From positions 372,001 to 436,000 of the forward strand of contig NZ_WJYO01000004.1 of the NCBI RefSeq assembly GCF_010994095.1: a stretch of 64,000 nt of DNA, given 5' to 3'. How positions within the stretch are numbered: position 1 is the first letter of the stretch; every line of letters begins with the position of its first letter. Origin of the DNA: Mumia xiangluensis. GTDB taxonomy: Bacteria > Actinomycetota > Actinomycetes > Propionibacteriales > Nocardioidaceae. Position numbers and translations under genes: made by a program. Of the stretch, positions 23,912-32,061 are shown piece by piece. Below the pieces are notes generated by a model. It was not told the DNA's origin. It saw only the letters and a list, made by a program, of their open reading frames with translations, and ran no database searches.

Positions 23912-25093
23912 GTGCAGAGCCCCATCGACAGCCCTGTGCTCGCGATCATCGGCGGCGGCCAGCTCGCCCGGATGATGGAGCAGTCCGCAGTCTCTCTCGC
24001 GGTGCCGGTGAGGCTCCTCGCCGAGGGCCCGGAGGTGAGCGCGGCCCAGGTCAACCCGACGACCACGGTCGGCGACTACCGCGACCTCGAGACGCTGCGT
24101 GCCGTCGCGGCCGACTGCGCCGTGGTGACCTTCGACCACGAGCACGTCCCGCCGGAGCACCTGCGGACCCTCGACGCGGAGGGTCACGCCTGCCGCCCGG
24201 GTCCGCACGCGCTCCTGTACGCCCAGGACAAGCTCGAGATGCGTGAGGTGCTCACCGGGCTCGGCGCCCCGTGCCCTCGGTGGGCGCCCGTCGCCACCCC
24301 GGCGGACCTCGATGCGTTCGCGGCGGACGGCGACGGCTACCCGGTGGTCGTGAAGACGACCCGCGGCGGCTACGACGGCAAGGGCGTGTGGGTCGTCGAC
24401 GACGCCGACCAGGCCGCTGACGCCTTCGCCTCCGGCGTCCCGCTGATCGCCGAGGAGCTCGTCGCGTTCCGTCGCGAGCTCTCCGCGCTCGTCGCGCGCT
24501 CGGCGTCGGGGCAGGTCGCCGCGTACCCCGTCGTCGAGTCGCGGCAGGAGAACGGCATCTGCCGCGAGGTCATCGCCCCCGCTCCCGACCTCGCGCCGGA
24601 GCGGGCGGCCGAGGCCGAGATGCTCGCGATGAGGATCGCCGGCGAGCTGGACGTGGTCGGCATCCTCGCGGTCGAGCTGTTCGAGACCGCCGACGGCCGC
24701 ATCCTGGTCAACGAGCTCGCGATGCGGCCCCACAACACCGGCCACTGGACGATGGACGGCGCCGGCACGAGCCAGTTCGAGAACCACCTCCGCGCCGTCC
24801 TCGACCTGCCGCTCGGATCGCCGCAGGCGCGCGCCCCGTACACGGTGATGGTCAACATCCTCGGCGGCGAGGTCGGCCGGCTGTACGACGCGTACCCGCA
24901 CGTGATGGCCCGCGACCCCGGGCTCAAGGTGCACCTGTACGGCAAGTCGGTGAAGCCGGGGCGCAAGGTCGGGCACGTCAACGTCTACGGCGACGACCTC
25001 GACGACCTGCTGGAGCGGGCACGACACGCCGCGGCCTGGTTCGAGGGGCGGCTGGACGACGAGATCGAGGGCGAGGGAGCGACGCATGAGTGA
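23912..25093 (+). CDS. purK: 5-(carboxyamino)imidazole ribonucleotide synthase
   Basis: ATP-grasp enzyme of purine synthesis that makes N5-CAIR from AIR, ATP and bicarbonate. It has 393 residues and begins with the signature [12 protein letters not shown]. The ATP-grasp core shows [48 protein letters not shown] and [12 protein letters not shown]. The GTG start is chosen from the promoter spacing and from alignment with the signature. It overlaps purE by 8 bp; the pair works in sequence. Confidence 0.96.
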   Translation: MQSPIDSPVLAIIGGGQLARMMEQSAVSLAVPVRLLAEGPEVSAAQVNPTTTVGDYRDLETLRAVAADCAVVTFDHEHVPPEHLRTLDAEGHACRPGPHALLYAQDKLEMREVLTGLGAPCPRWAPVATPADLDAFAADGDGYPVVVKTTRGGYDGKGVWVVDDADQAADAFASGVPLIAEELVAFRRELSALVARSASGQVAAYPVVESRQENGICREVIAPAPDLAPERAAEAEMLAMRIAGELDVVGILAVELFETADGRILVNELAMRPHNTGHWTMDGAGTSQFENHLRAVLDLPLGSPQARAPYTVMVNILGGEVGRLYDAYPHVMARDPGLKVHLYGKSVKPGRKVGHVNVYGDDLDDLLERARHAAAWFEGRLDDEIEGEGATHE

Positions 25094-25589
25094 GTCACCG
25101 CAGGTCGGCATCGTGATGGGGTCGGACTCCGACTGGCCGACGATGAAGGCCGCCGCCGAGGCCCTGGAGGAGTTCGGTGTCCCGTACGAGGCGGACGTGG
25201 TCTCGGCCCACCGGATGCCCGACGAGATGATCGCGTACGGCCGTGACGCGCGCGGTCGTGGTCTCCGCGTGATCGTCGCCGGAGCCGGGGGAGCGGCTCA
25301 CCTGCCAGGCATGCTGGCGTCGGTGACGCCGCTGCCGGTGATCGGCGTCCCGGTCGCCTTGAAGTACCTCGACGGCATGGACTCGCTGCTGTCGATCGTC
25401 CAGATGCCGGCCGGGGTGCCGGTGGCGACGGTCGCGGTGGGCAACGCCCGCAACGCCGGCCTCCTCGCCGTACGCATCCTCGCAGCGTCCGACCCGGCGC
25501 TCGCCGACGCGATGGTGGCGTTTCAGGAACGCCTGGCGGACGCGGCGCGGGCCAAGGGTGCCGCCGTCAGGGGTGCCGCCACCTCCTGA
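25086..25589 (+). CDS. purE: 5-(carboxyamino)imidazole ribonucleotide mutase
   Basis: Converts N5-CAIR, the product of PurK, to CAIR in purine synthesis. It has 167 residues and forms an octamer in the known family. The signatures [24 protein letters not shown] (catalytic His in SAHR), [13 protein letters not shown] and [22 protein letters not shown] are intact, so it is the class I (N5-CAIR mutase) form. The ATG lies inside the end of purK, showing coupling. Confidence 0.97.
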   Translation: MSESPQVGIVMGSDSDWPTMKAAAEALEEFGVPYEADVVSAHRMPDEMIAYGRDARGRGLRVIVAGAGGAAHLPGMLASVTPLPVIGVPVALKYLDGMDSLLSIVQMPAGVPVATVAVGNARNAGLLAVRILAASDPALADAMVAFQERLADAARAKGAAVRGAATS

Positions 25590-25654
25590 GCGATGCCTTG
25601 CTGGTCGAGGCGCGCCGCCGGAGCCATCGATGTAACGGTAAGTGACAACGCGTA

Positions 25655-25683
25655 TTGCAGTGTGATGCGCGACACAGTATTCT
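25655..25683 (+). promoter_or_regulatory. SigA-type promoter of the lipase gene
   Basis: TTGCAG at 25655-25660 and TATTCT at 25678-25683 are separated by 17 bp, in an unusually A+T-rich patch. Transcription would begin near 25690 and give a leader of about 75 nt before the GTG start. Confidence 0.6.
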
Positions 25684-25764
25684 CCCGTCCGACGCCCCTT
25701 CCCTCGGCGCTCGGTCACCCGGCCGTGCCGGCGTCACCCCGTACGACGCTCGAGGTGACGACCC

Positions 25765-26766
25765 GTGAAAAAGCTCGCTCGACTCCTTGCCGTGGCGGCT
25801 GCCACGATCCTGGCGCTGACCGCCGTCCCCGGACCTGCCGACGCCGCGTGGGTCAATCCGTTCCCGCGCCCGATGCGCTTCGCTCCGCTCGGCGAGGACT
25901 CGTCGTTCCCGGCGGCCTTCGCGAGGTCGCTCATCGACGCCGACCGCAACCCGATCGGCGCCAACGTCTGGTCGTGCAAGCCGAGCAGCAAGCACCCGAA
26001 CCCGGTCGTGCTGGTGCACGGCACGTGGGAGAACGCCTACAACAACTGGAACGGCCTCTCGCCGGTGCTGAAGGACCAGGGTTACTGCGTGTACGCCCTC
26101 AACTACGGCAACACGACCGGCATCCCGTTCCTCAACGGCACAGGCGACATGATCGCGAGCGCGCAGGAGATCGGGCCGTTCGTCGACCGGGTGCTTGCCA
26201 GCACCGGCGCCCAGAAGGTCGACCTGATCGGCCACTCGCAGGGCGGCGCGACGGCGCGCTTCTACGCGAACAAGATCGGCGGCGCCGCCAAGGTCGGGCA
26301 GGTCATCGCGATCGCCCCCTCGAACCACCCCACCACGCTGTCCGGGATCACCGACCTCGGCAAGACGCTGCGCCTGTTCGGGTTGGCCATGGACCTGCTC
26401 GAGCTCGTCCAGATGCCGGCCGCGCAGCAGCAGGCGGACAAGAGCCCAGCACCGCAGTCGCCGTTCTACCAGCAGCTCAACGGCGCGGGAGAGACCGTCC
26501 CCGGGATCCGCTACACCGTGATCGCGACCCAGTACGACGAGGTCGTCACGCCGTGGCGCCAGGCGTTCATTGTCGGTGGCGGATCCGCCGTCGACAACAT
26601 CCACCTCCAGGACGTCTGCGGGATCGACCTCTCCGAGCACCTGTCGATCACGTACTCGAAGAACGTCGCACAGATCGTCATGAACAAGCTGGAGCCCGCC
26701 AAGCAGCACCGCGTCTGGTGCTACCCCCAGGCGCCGTTCACCGGCAACATGCAGCTGATCGGCTAG
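25765..26766 (+). CDS. Secreted lipase/esterase (alpha/beta hydrolase, lipase class 2-like)
   Basis: A 333-residue exported hydrolase for acylglycerols or esters. The signal peptide (KKLARLLAVAAATILALTAV) ends near ADA. PVVLVHGTWEN forms the oxyanion strand, GHSQGG gives the nucleophile Ser158, and YDEVVTPW and DLSEHLSIT provide plausible acid and His positions. Cys71, Cys108 and two later Cys could form disulfides. The start is GTG 25765 with AGGTGA upstream. Its stop interlocks with that of the convergent PPOX gene. Confidence 0.88.
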   Translation: MKKLARLLAVAAATILALTAVPGPADAAWVNPFPRPMRFAPLGEDSSFPAAFARSLIDADRNPIGANVWSCKPSSKHPNPVVLVHGTWENAYNNWNGLSPVLKDQGYCVYALNYGNTTGIPFLNGTGDMIASAQEIGPFVDRVLASTGAQKVDLIGHSQGGATARFYANKIGGAAKVGQVIAIAPSNHPTTLSGITDLGKTLRLFGLAMDLLELVQMPAAQQQADKSPAPQSPFYQQLNGAGETVPGIRYTVIATQYDEVVTPWRQAFIVGGGSAVDNIHLQDVCGIDLSEHLSITYSKNVAQIVMNKLEPAKQHRVWCYPQAPFTGNMQLIG

Positions 26767-27404
26767 TAGAGGTTCTTCGAGTAGGCCTCGCCGTAGTACG
26801 CCTCCAGGGCCTCGAGCGTCTCGTTCGGACGCTCGAGGCGCTTGGCGATCTCGGCGCGGGTCGCGAGCACCTCGGGGTGCCACGAGCTCTGGTTCCACAG
26901 CTGCGACCGCAGGAAGGCCTTCGCGCAGTGGAAGAACACCTCGTCGATCGCGACCTCGAGCGCCAGGATCGGGCGGTGGCCCTTGACGACCAGGTCGTCG
27001 AAGTAGGGCGCGTCGGAGACGATCCGGGCGCGGCCGTTGATGCGCAGCGTGTCGCCGCGACCGGGGACCACGAACAGCAGTCCCGCGTGCGGGTTCTCGA
27101 GGACGTTGAGGAACCCGTCGACCCGCTTGTTGCCGGGGCGCTCGGGGATCGCGACGGTGGTCCGGTCGACGACGTAGCCGATCCCGCCCGGGTCGCCCTT
27201 GGGGGAGACGTCGACACGGCCGCTCGCGTCCGAGGTCGCCACGAGGCAGAACGGCGACGCACCCAGCCACGCGACGTGGTCGTCGGCGAGCTCGGGGAGG
27301 ACCTTGTCGATCACCTGCTGCAGCGGGTGACCGACGACGGCTCGGAGCTGCTCCGCGGACGTGATCTCGGTGACGGAGGCGGGGGACGGGACGGTCGCGG
27401 TCAT
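26763..27404 (-). CDS. Pyridoxamine 5'-phosphate oxidase family protein (DR_2398-like, FMN-dependent)
   Basis: A flavoprotein of 213 residues with the split-barrel FMN fold. Visible are PFCLVATSDASGRVDVSPKG, GNKRVDGFLNVLENPHAGLLF and INGRARIVSD, matching the PPOX class subfamily I recall as DR_2398-like. The substrate is unknown; many relatives use F420 or reduce small compounds rather than making pyridoxal phosphate. ATG 27404 is preceded on its strand by TACGCT ending 6 nt away, so it is probably leaderless. It is divergent from the FadE25-like gene. Confidence 0.85.
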   Translation of the reverse strand: MTATVPSPASVTEITSAEQLRAVVGHPLQQVIDKVLPELADDHVAWLGASPFCLVATSDASGRVDVSPKGDPGGIGYVVDRTTVAIPERPGNKRVDGFLNVLENPHAGLLFVVPGRGDTLRINGRARIVSDAPYFDDLVVKGHRPILALEVAIDEVFFHCAKAFLRSQLWNQSSWHPEVLATRAEIAKRLERPNETLEALEAYYGEAYSKNLY

Positions 27405-27410
27405 GGCACC

Positions 27411-27416
27411 AGCGTA
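27411..27416 (-). promoter_or_regulatory. -10 element TACGCT, leaderless start of the PPOX gene
   Basis: On the minus strand TACGCT ends 6 nt before the ATG at 27404. It lies back to back with the operator of the divergent dehydrogenase, 19 bp away. Confidence 0.45.
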
Positions 27417-27434
27417 GGGCCCTGCTGGTCGCCG

Positions 27435-27452
27435 GTTAACACTCATTAGCAT
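27435..27452 (+). promoter_or_regulatory. Operator-like repeat and -10 element before FadE25-like gene
   Basis: GTTAAC-ACTC-ATTAGC resembles the site before the other dehydrogenase gene (same left half, same 4-bp spacer, imperfect right half). Its right half contains TAGCAT at 27447-27452, ending 7 nt before the GTG at 27460. This is the same geometry as at 13248-13261. Confidence 0.6.
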
Positions 27453-27459
27453 GGGGGGC

Positions 27460-28647
27460 GTGACCAACGACCAGCCCATGAATGATCAGCCGATGTTCGG
27501 CCTCTCGGAAGAGCACCAAGCGATCCGCGAGGCCGTGCGCGCGGTGTGCGACGCCAAGGTGGCCCCGTTCGCCGCCGCGGTCGACGAGGAGGCGCGCTTC
27601 CCGCAGGAGGCGTACGACGCGCTGGTCGCGTCCGACTTCCACGCTCCGCACGTCGCCGAGCAGTACGGCGGTGCCGGCGCGGACGCGCTGGCCACCGTGC
27701 TCGTGATCGAAGAGGTCTCGCGCGCGTGCGTGTCGTCTTCGCTGATCCCGGCCGTCAACAAGCTGGGCAGCCTCCCGGTGATCCTGTCGGGCAGCGAGGA
27801 GCTCAAGGCGAAGTACCTCGCCCCCCTTGCGGCGGGCACGTCGATGTTCTCGTACGCGCTCTCCGAGCCTGACGCGGGCAGCGATGCCGGCGGTATGAAG
27901 ACCCGCGCGGTCCGTGACGGCGACCACTGGGTCCTCAACGGCGTCAAGCGCTGGATCACCAACGCCGGCGAGTCCGACTTCTACACGGTGATGGCCGTGA
28001 CCGATCCCGAGAAGCGGACGAAGGGCATCAGCGCGTTCGTCGTCGAGAAGTCCGACGAGGGTGTGTCCTTCGGTGCGCCGGAGAAGAAGCTCGGGATCAA
28101 GGGCTCGCCGACGCGAGAGGTCTACCTCGACAACGTCCGCATCCCGGCCGACCGCATGATCGGCGACGAGGGCACGGGCTTCGCGACCGCGATGCGCACG
28201 CTCGACCACACGCGCGTCACGATCGCTGCCCAGGCGGTCGGTGTGGCGCAGGGCGCACTCGACTACGCGATCGGCTACGTCAAGGAGCGCCAGCAGTTCG
28301 GCAAGGCGATCGCCGAGTTCCAGGGGCTGCAGTTCATGCTGGCCGACATGGGCATGAAGGTCGAGGCCGCCCGCCAGATCACGCACGCCGCCGCAGGGCG
28401 CAGCGAGCGCGGCGACAAGGACCTCACGTTCTTCGGTGCAGCCGCCAAGGCCTTCGCGTCCGACACGGCGATGCAGGTCACGACCGATGCCGTCCAGCTG
28501 CTCGGCGGCTACGGCTTCACGCGCGACTACCCGGTCGAGCGGATGATGCGCGACGCCAAGATCACCCAGATCTACGAGGGCACGAACCAGGTCCAGCGCA
28601 TCGTGATGGCGCGCCAGCTCCTCGCCGGGATCCAGTCCGAGCTCTGA
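27460..28647 (+). CDS. fadE25: Acyl-CoA dehydrogenase, FadE25-like
   Basis: An FAD-dependent acyl-CoA dehydrogenase of 395 residues for beta-oxidation. It has YALSEPDAGSDAGG (FAD site), VKRWITNAG, VGVAQGALDYAIGYVKERQQ, LLGGYGFTRDYPVERMMRDA and the catalytic QIYEGTNQVQR. As I recall it, M. tuberculosis fadE25 also adjoins purE-purK. GTG 27460 is chosen because the -10 TAGCAT ends 7 nt before it; an ATG at 27451 would overlap that hexamer. It converges on the secreted-protein gene across the long hairpin. Confidence 0.93.
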   Translation: MTNDQPMNDQPMFGLSEEHQAIREAVRAVCDAKVAPFAAAVDEEARFPQEAYDALVASDFHAPHVAEQYGGAGADALATVLVIEEVSRACVSSSLIPAVNKLGSLPVILSGSEELKAKYLAPLAAGTSMFSYALSEPDAGSDAGGMKTRAVRDGDHWVLNGVKRWITNAGESDFYTVMAVTDPEKRTKGISAFVVEKSDEGVSFGAPEKKLGIKGSPTREVYLDNVRIPADRMIGDEGTGFATAMRTLDHTRVTIAAQAVGVAQGALDYAIGYVKERQQFGKAIAEFQGLQFMLADMGMKVEAARQITHAAAGRSERGDKDLTFFGAAAKAFASDTAMQVTTDAVQLLGGYGFTRDYPVERMMRDAKITQIYEGTNQVQRIVMARQLLAGIQSEL

Positions 28648-28658
28648 GCGCCGCTCGC

Positions 28659-28734
28659 TCCGTCCCCGATTTGTGGGATTTGGCAAGGAAACTGGGCCTG
28701 GATTCCTTGCCAAATCCCACGAATCGGGGACGGA
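28659..28734. terminator. 32-bp near-perfect inverted repeat (hairpin) between convergent genes
   Basis: The left arm 28659-28690 and right arm 28703-28734 match at 31 of 32 positions around a 12-nt loop. The single difference at 28672 gives a G-U wobble in plus-strand RNA but a C-A mismatch in minus-strand RNA. It fills the gap between two convergent genes, 11 bp after one stop and 7 bp before the other. It would serve as a bidirectional terminator, but the stem is far longer than such signals need. A dispersed palindromic element is the alternative. Confidence 0.7.
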
Positions 28735-28741
28735 GGACGGT

Positions 28742-30571
28742 TCAGGGGGTGAGGTCGTACTTGCTGTACGAGATCACGAACCGGTCGAGCCGCGCGGGCT
28801 TCGTGCCCTTCCACTGCACCTTGAACCGAAGCCGACCGTCGGCGCGGACCCAGCGCTCCGGGACTGCGACCTCGATATGCCGTCGACCGCGGGTGAGCGC
28901 GCGCCGCGAGAAGGTCTCCCCCCAGGGCGCGACCACCGCGATCGTGACGTCGCGGCGGTTGCCCCAGGCGCCCCGCAGCCTGATCCGCATCCGGCGATCC
29001 TTGATGCGGTCACGCGGTATTCGGACGGAGTGCACGGACGTCACCCGCCCGGCTCCCTGGCCTGTGGCCGTGCGCACGAATCGCATCGCGCCTTGCTTGC
29101 CACGCTGGACCCGGGCGTTCCGCTTCACCGCGGTCCGCTGCCACGACGAGCGAGCGGACGCCGCCACCGAGGCTTCGGCCGAGTCCGGGTATCCGCGGCG
29201 CAGGGTGAACGGGGCCGACACCGGCCCGTAGACGTCCTTCATCTCGACGCCCACACCGGTCATGATCGTGCGAATGAGCTCGATGCGGTACGTCCCTGCG
29301 GGTGCTGTCGTCGTGGGTCGGCCGCTACGGCGGATCGCTCCGTCCCACGCGATCACTGGCTGGTCCCAGCCCACGTCGCTCACCGGGTCCCCGAGCGGCT
29401 TGCCGTCGCTCGTGAGCACGCGGTAGCGGAAGCTAGTCAGCCGTGCCTCGTAGTAGTCGACCCGTGGACTCAGCTCCAGCACTCGTGGCACGTTCGTCGC
29501 GGCGACAGCCTGCGGGTAGAACACGGGGGTCTTCGGGGTGAGCCGGGTGATCGGTGCGGCGTTGCTGACGTAGAGCGTCTCGCTCTTGCGGACGGACTTG
29601 GTGAAGCCTTCGACGGCCGCGGTGGTCTCCACCTCGAACCGATACTCACCTGCCGCCAGCGGGCGACCCAGGCGCGCCCTCGGGTCGATCACGACGTGGA
29701 TACCGACGTCGTGCCACGACGGCCCGTGTCGCGTTCGCCCTTGCCGGATCTCGTCGGCGCTGAACTCGTACGGACCGGCGACCGTGACGCCCCGCGCGGA
29801 GATGATCCGCCAGCGGGCCGTGACCGGAACGTCGCCGTCCAGCTCCACCTGGCTGGTCGCGGTCTCCCATAGCCCGTCACCGTTCTGACTCACCAGCATC
29901 GTGCTTGGGCCCCACAGCTCGAGGGCCGGCGCACGCCGTACGATCAGATAGGTCCCCGTTTTCACGCACGCCCCCTCGTTCAGCGGGTTGCACTGCTGCA
30001 GCCATACGTCAATGCGCGCACTCGAGACGCGCGTCAGGTCGATGTCGAGCAAGTCGCCATCGTGGACCGTCCGGCGGATGACGCCTCCGTCCACCGTCGC
30101 AGGGGAGCCGGCCAGGCCGCTGACGCGCAGCGAGACCTTCGGGACGACCGTCGGGTCGATCACCCATGATGCCAACCGTTGCGTGATGTCGAGGTCCGGC
30201 AGCAGTCCCCGCACGGGGATCGGCTCGCTGGCCGTGGTGCACGACTCCACACTCGCGGCCGAGCACGCCCGGACCTGGGCCGTGAAGCGGGCGTAGAGCC
30301 CGACGGTCGGCAGCGTGTCGCGGAAGACCCCGTCCTCGCCTGCGGCCACGGGCGTGCGCCGCACGACGTTCTGCGAGTTCACCAGCTCGAAGACCACGTA
30401 CGGCGACTCCGACGTCGCCGTGAGCTCGGCCGTCCCGACGAGCAGCGCGTCCGGGGCCGGCGACGTCAGGACGGGCGGCGCCCAGTCCTCCGCCGCGCCC
30501 GCGGGAACCTGTCCCGCTCCAGACGCAACCAGCACGGCGGCCAGCACTCCGACGACACCTCGACGCACCAC
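28742..30571 (-). CDS. Secreted hypothetical protein with Ig-like/beta-sandwich repeats
   Basis: A 609-residue exported protein of unknown function. The signal peptide (VRRGVVGVLAAVLVASGAG) is followed by VLTSPAPDALLVGTAELTAT, the usual opening of a bacterial Ig-like domain, and several further beta-rich units with GEYRFEVET- and GTYRIELIR-type strands. The C-terminal 130 residues are very Arg-rich with RGAWGNRRDVTIAV. There are no sorting motifs or transmembrane anchor. The start is GTG 30571 with GGGAG upstream. A role in wall or matrix binding is possible but not shown. Confidence 0.7.
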   Translation of the reverse strand: MVRRGVVGVLAAVLVASGAGQVPAGAAEDWAPPVLTSPAPDALLVGTAELTATSESPYVVFELVNSQNVVRRTPVAAGEDGVFRDTLPTVGLYARFTAQVRACSAASVESCTTASEPIPVRGLLPDLDITQRLASWVIDPTVVPKVSLRVSGLAGSPATVDGGVIRRTVHDGDLLDIDLTRVSSARIDVWLQQCNPLNEGACVKTGTYLIVRRAPALELWGPSTMLVSQNGDGLWETATSQVELDGDVPVTARWRIISARGVTVAGPYEFSADEIRQGRTRHGPSWHDVGIHVVIDPRARLGRPLAAGEYRFEVETTAAVEGFTKSVRKSETLYVSNAAPITRLTPKTPVFYPQAVAATNVPRVLELSPRVDYYEARLTSFRYRVLTSDGKPLGDPVSDVGWDQPVIAWDGAIRRSGRPTTTAPAGTYRIELIRTIMTGVGVEMKDVYGPVSAPFTLRRGYPDSAEASVAASARSSWQRTAVKRNARVQRGKQGAMRFVRTATGQGAGRVTSVHSVRIPRDRIKDRRMRIRLRGAWGNRRDVTIAVVAPWGETFSRRALTRGRRHIEVAVPERWVRADGRLRFKVQWKGTKPARLDRFVISYSKYDLTP

Positions 30572-30662
30572 AGCGACTCCCGATCAGTCCAAGGCATCGC
30601 TGCCCACGCTCGCGGGCCTGAAACTAGCAGGGAACCAGCCGCGCGCGACAGTCTTCCGGACC

Positions 30663-31925
30663 TCAGCGCTGCAGGCCGTCCTTCGTGCAGACGGCCTTGG
30701 TGATCTTGTCGGTCTCGTCGGCCTTGATGTAGCCGAACAGCTCGAGCGCGCGCTCCTTGTCCCAGCGCACCGACGCATCGGCGATCGGGACCGTGCAGTT
30801 GTGCCCGGAGCCGCCCATCGCCGCTGAGAGGTTCCAGGCGAAGCGGCCCATCGAGATCGGCCCGACGTTGTCGCCGACCCGCAGCGACGCGGTCGCACCG
30901 TTGATCACGCCGGCGTAGCGGAACGGGTTGAGGAACGTGGACGGTGACTTCACCTCGCCGGCGATGGCGCCGAGCACCTCGCGCTGAGACTGGACGCGCT
31001 GCAGGTCCTGCGTCGCGTACGTGTGGCGCGACCGCGCGTAGCCGAGTGCCGTCGCGCCGTCGACCTCCTGGCACCCCTTCTTGAGGTTGATGCCGGCGTC
31101 CTTGTCCTTGATCTTGGACTTCGGGCAGATCTCCACGCCGCCGACGGCGTCGACCATGTTGACGAAGCCGCCGAACCCGATCTCGACGTAGTCGTCGATC
31201 CGGACGCCGGTGGTGTTCTCCAGTGTCTCGACGAGCAGCTTCGGGCCACCGTAGGCGTACGCGGCGTTGATCTTGGTCCTGCCGTGGCCCGGGATCGGAA
31301 CGATCGAGTCCCGGGGGATCGAGACGAGCGTCGTCGGGCCGCTGCCGATGTGCATCATCATGATCGTGTCCGTACGACGGCCCTCGGCGTCACCGGTCGC
31401 GAGCTCCTTGCGCTGCTCCTTGGTGAGGCCCTCACGGCTGTCGGAGCCGACGAGGAGGTAGGTCGTGCCGGGCTGCTCGGCAGGGCGCTCGCCGTCGGGC
31501 GACGCGTCGACCTTCTCGATCTTGCCCCACGCCCAGATCGGCACGGCGATCAGGAAGACCAGCCACGCCGCGAGGAGGAGAGGCAAGAGCCTCCGGGGTC
31601 GCAGCCAACGTCGCCACCAGCCGCCGCCACCGCCCGAGCGCGAGCCAGCACCGCCGCCCGGGCCGCCGGGACGGCGTTCAAGAGGGCGCCGCTCATCAGG
31701 GCGCCGCTCATCTGGGAACTGCATGGGCGGCAGCGGAGGGGGAGGCTGCTGACCCGACTGGTACTGCCCCTGCCCGCTCGGCTGCGCCCAGGGGTCGCCG
31801 GCCGGCGCAGCACCGGGGTAGGGCTGCGACGCAGGGGGGCGGACTACTCGGGTGGCGTCGTCGTCAGGGCCGTACAGCCACTGGTAGTCGCCACCCTCGC
31901 CGCGGCGCGGATCGGGTTCAGGCAT
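30663..31925 (-). CDS. LytR-CpsA-Psr (LCP) family protein
   Basis: A membrane-anchored ligase of 420 residues that, in the family, attaches glycopolymers to peptidoglycan. A long Pro/Gln/Arg-rich cytosolic tail (about 1-110) precedes a single transmembrane segment (RRLLPLLLAAWLVFLIAVPI). The extracellular LCP domain has TTYLLVGSDSREG, RRTDTIMMMHI, VSIPRDSIVPIPG, KINAAYAYGG and DAVGGVEI, with the Asp and Arg residues that bind the polyprenyl pyrophosphate. ATG 31925 has TACCTT ending 7 nt upstream on its strand (leaderless). It is divergent from a second LCP gene. Confidence 0.9.
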   Translation of the reverse strand: MPEPDPRRGEGGDYQWLYGPDDDATRVVRPPASQPYPGAAPAGDPWAQPSGQGQYQSGQQPPPPLPPMQFPDERRPDERRPLERRPGGPGGGAGSRSGGGGGWWRRWLRPRRLLPLLLAAWLVFLIAVPIWAWGKIEKVDASPDGERPAEQPGTTYLLVGSDSREGLTKEQRKELATGDAEGRRTDTIMMMHIGSGPTTLVSIPRDSIVPIPGHGRTKINAAYAYGGPKLLVETLENTTGVRIDDYVEIGFGGFVNMVDAVGGVEICPKSKIKDKDAGINLKKGCQEVDGATALGYARSRHTYATQDLQRVQSQREVLGAIAGEVKSPSTFLNPFRYAGVINGATASLRVGDNVGPISMGRFAWNLSAAMGGSGHNCTVPIADASVRWDKERALELFGYIKADETDKITKAVCTKDGLQR

Positions 31926-31932
31926 GCGTTCG

Positions 31933-31938
31933 AAGGTA
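31933..31938 (-). promoter_or_regulatory. -10 element TACCTT, leaderless start of LCP gene
   Basis: On the minus strand TACCTT ends 7 nt before the ATG at 31925. No Shine-Dalgarno sequence is evident. Confidence 0.45.
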
Positions 31939-32061
31939 CCGGACGGCCGGTCCGGGCCAGCGGAGTCTTCGGCGCGTCGCCGCCGTACGGCCGTGGCCGC
32001 TGGTGATACTGACGGAGCGTCTCCGCGTCAGGGGGACGTCACGACGACGGCACGGGGGGTC

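Noticed and set aside
28671-28745. Short open frames running through the long hairpin
   Set aside because: They begin inside the palindrome, lack ribosome-binding sites and arise from the inverted repeat itself.
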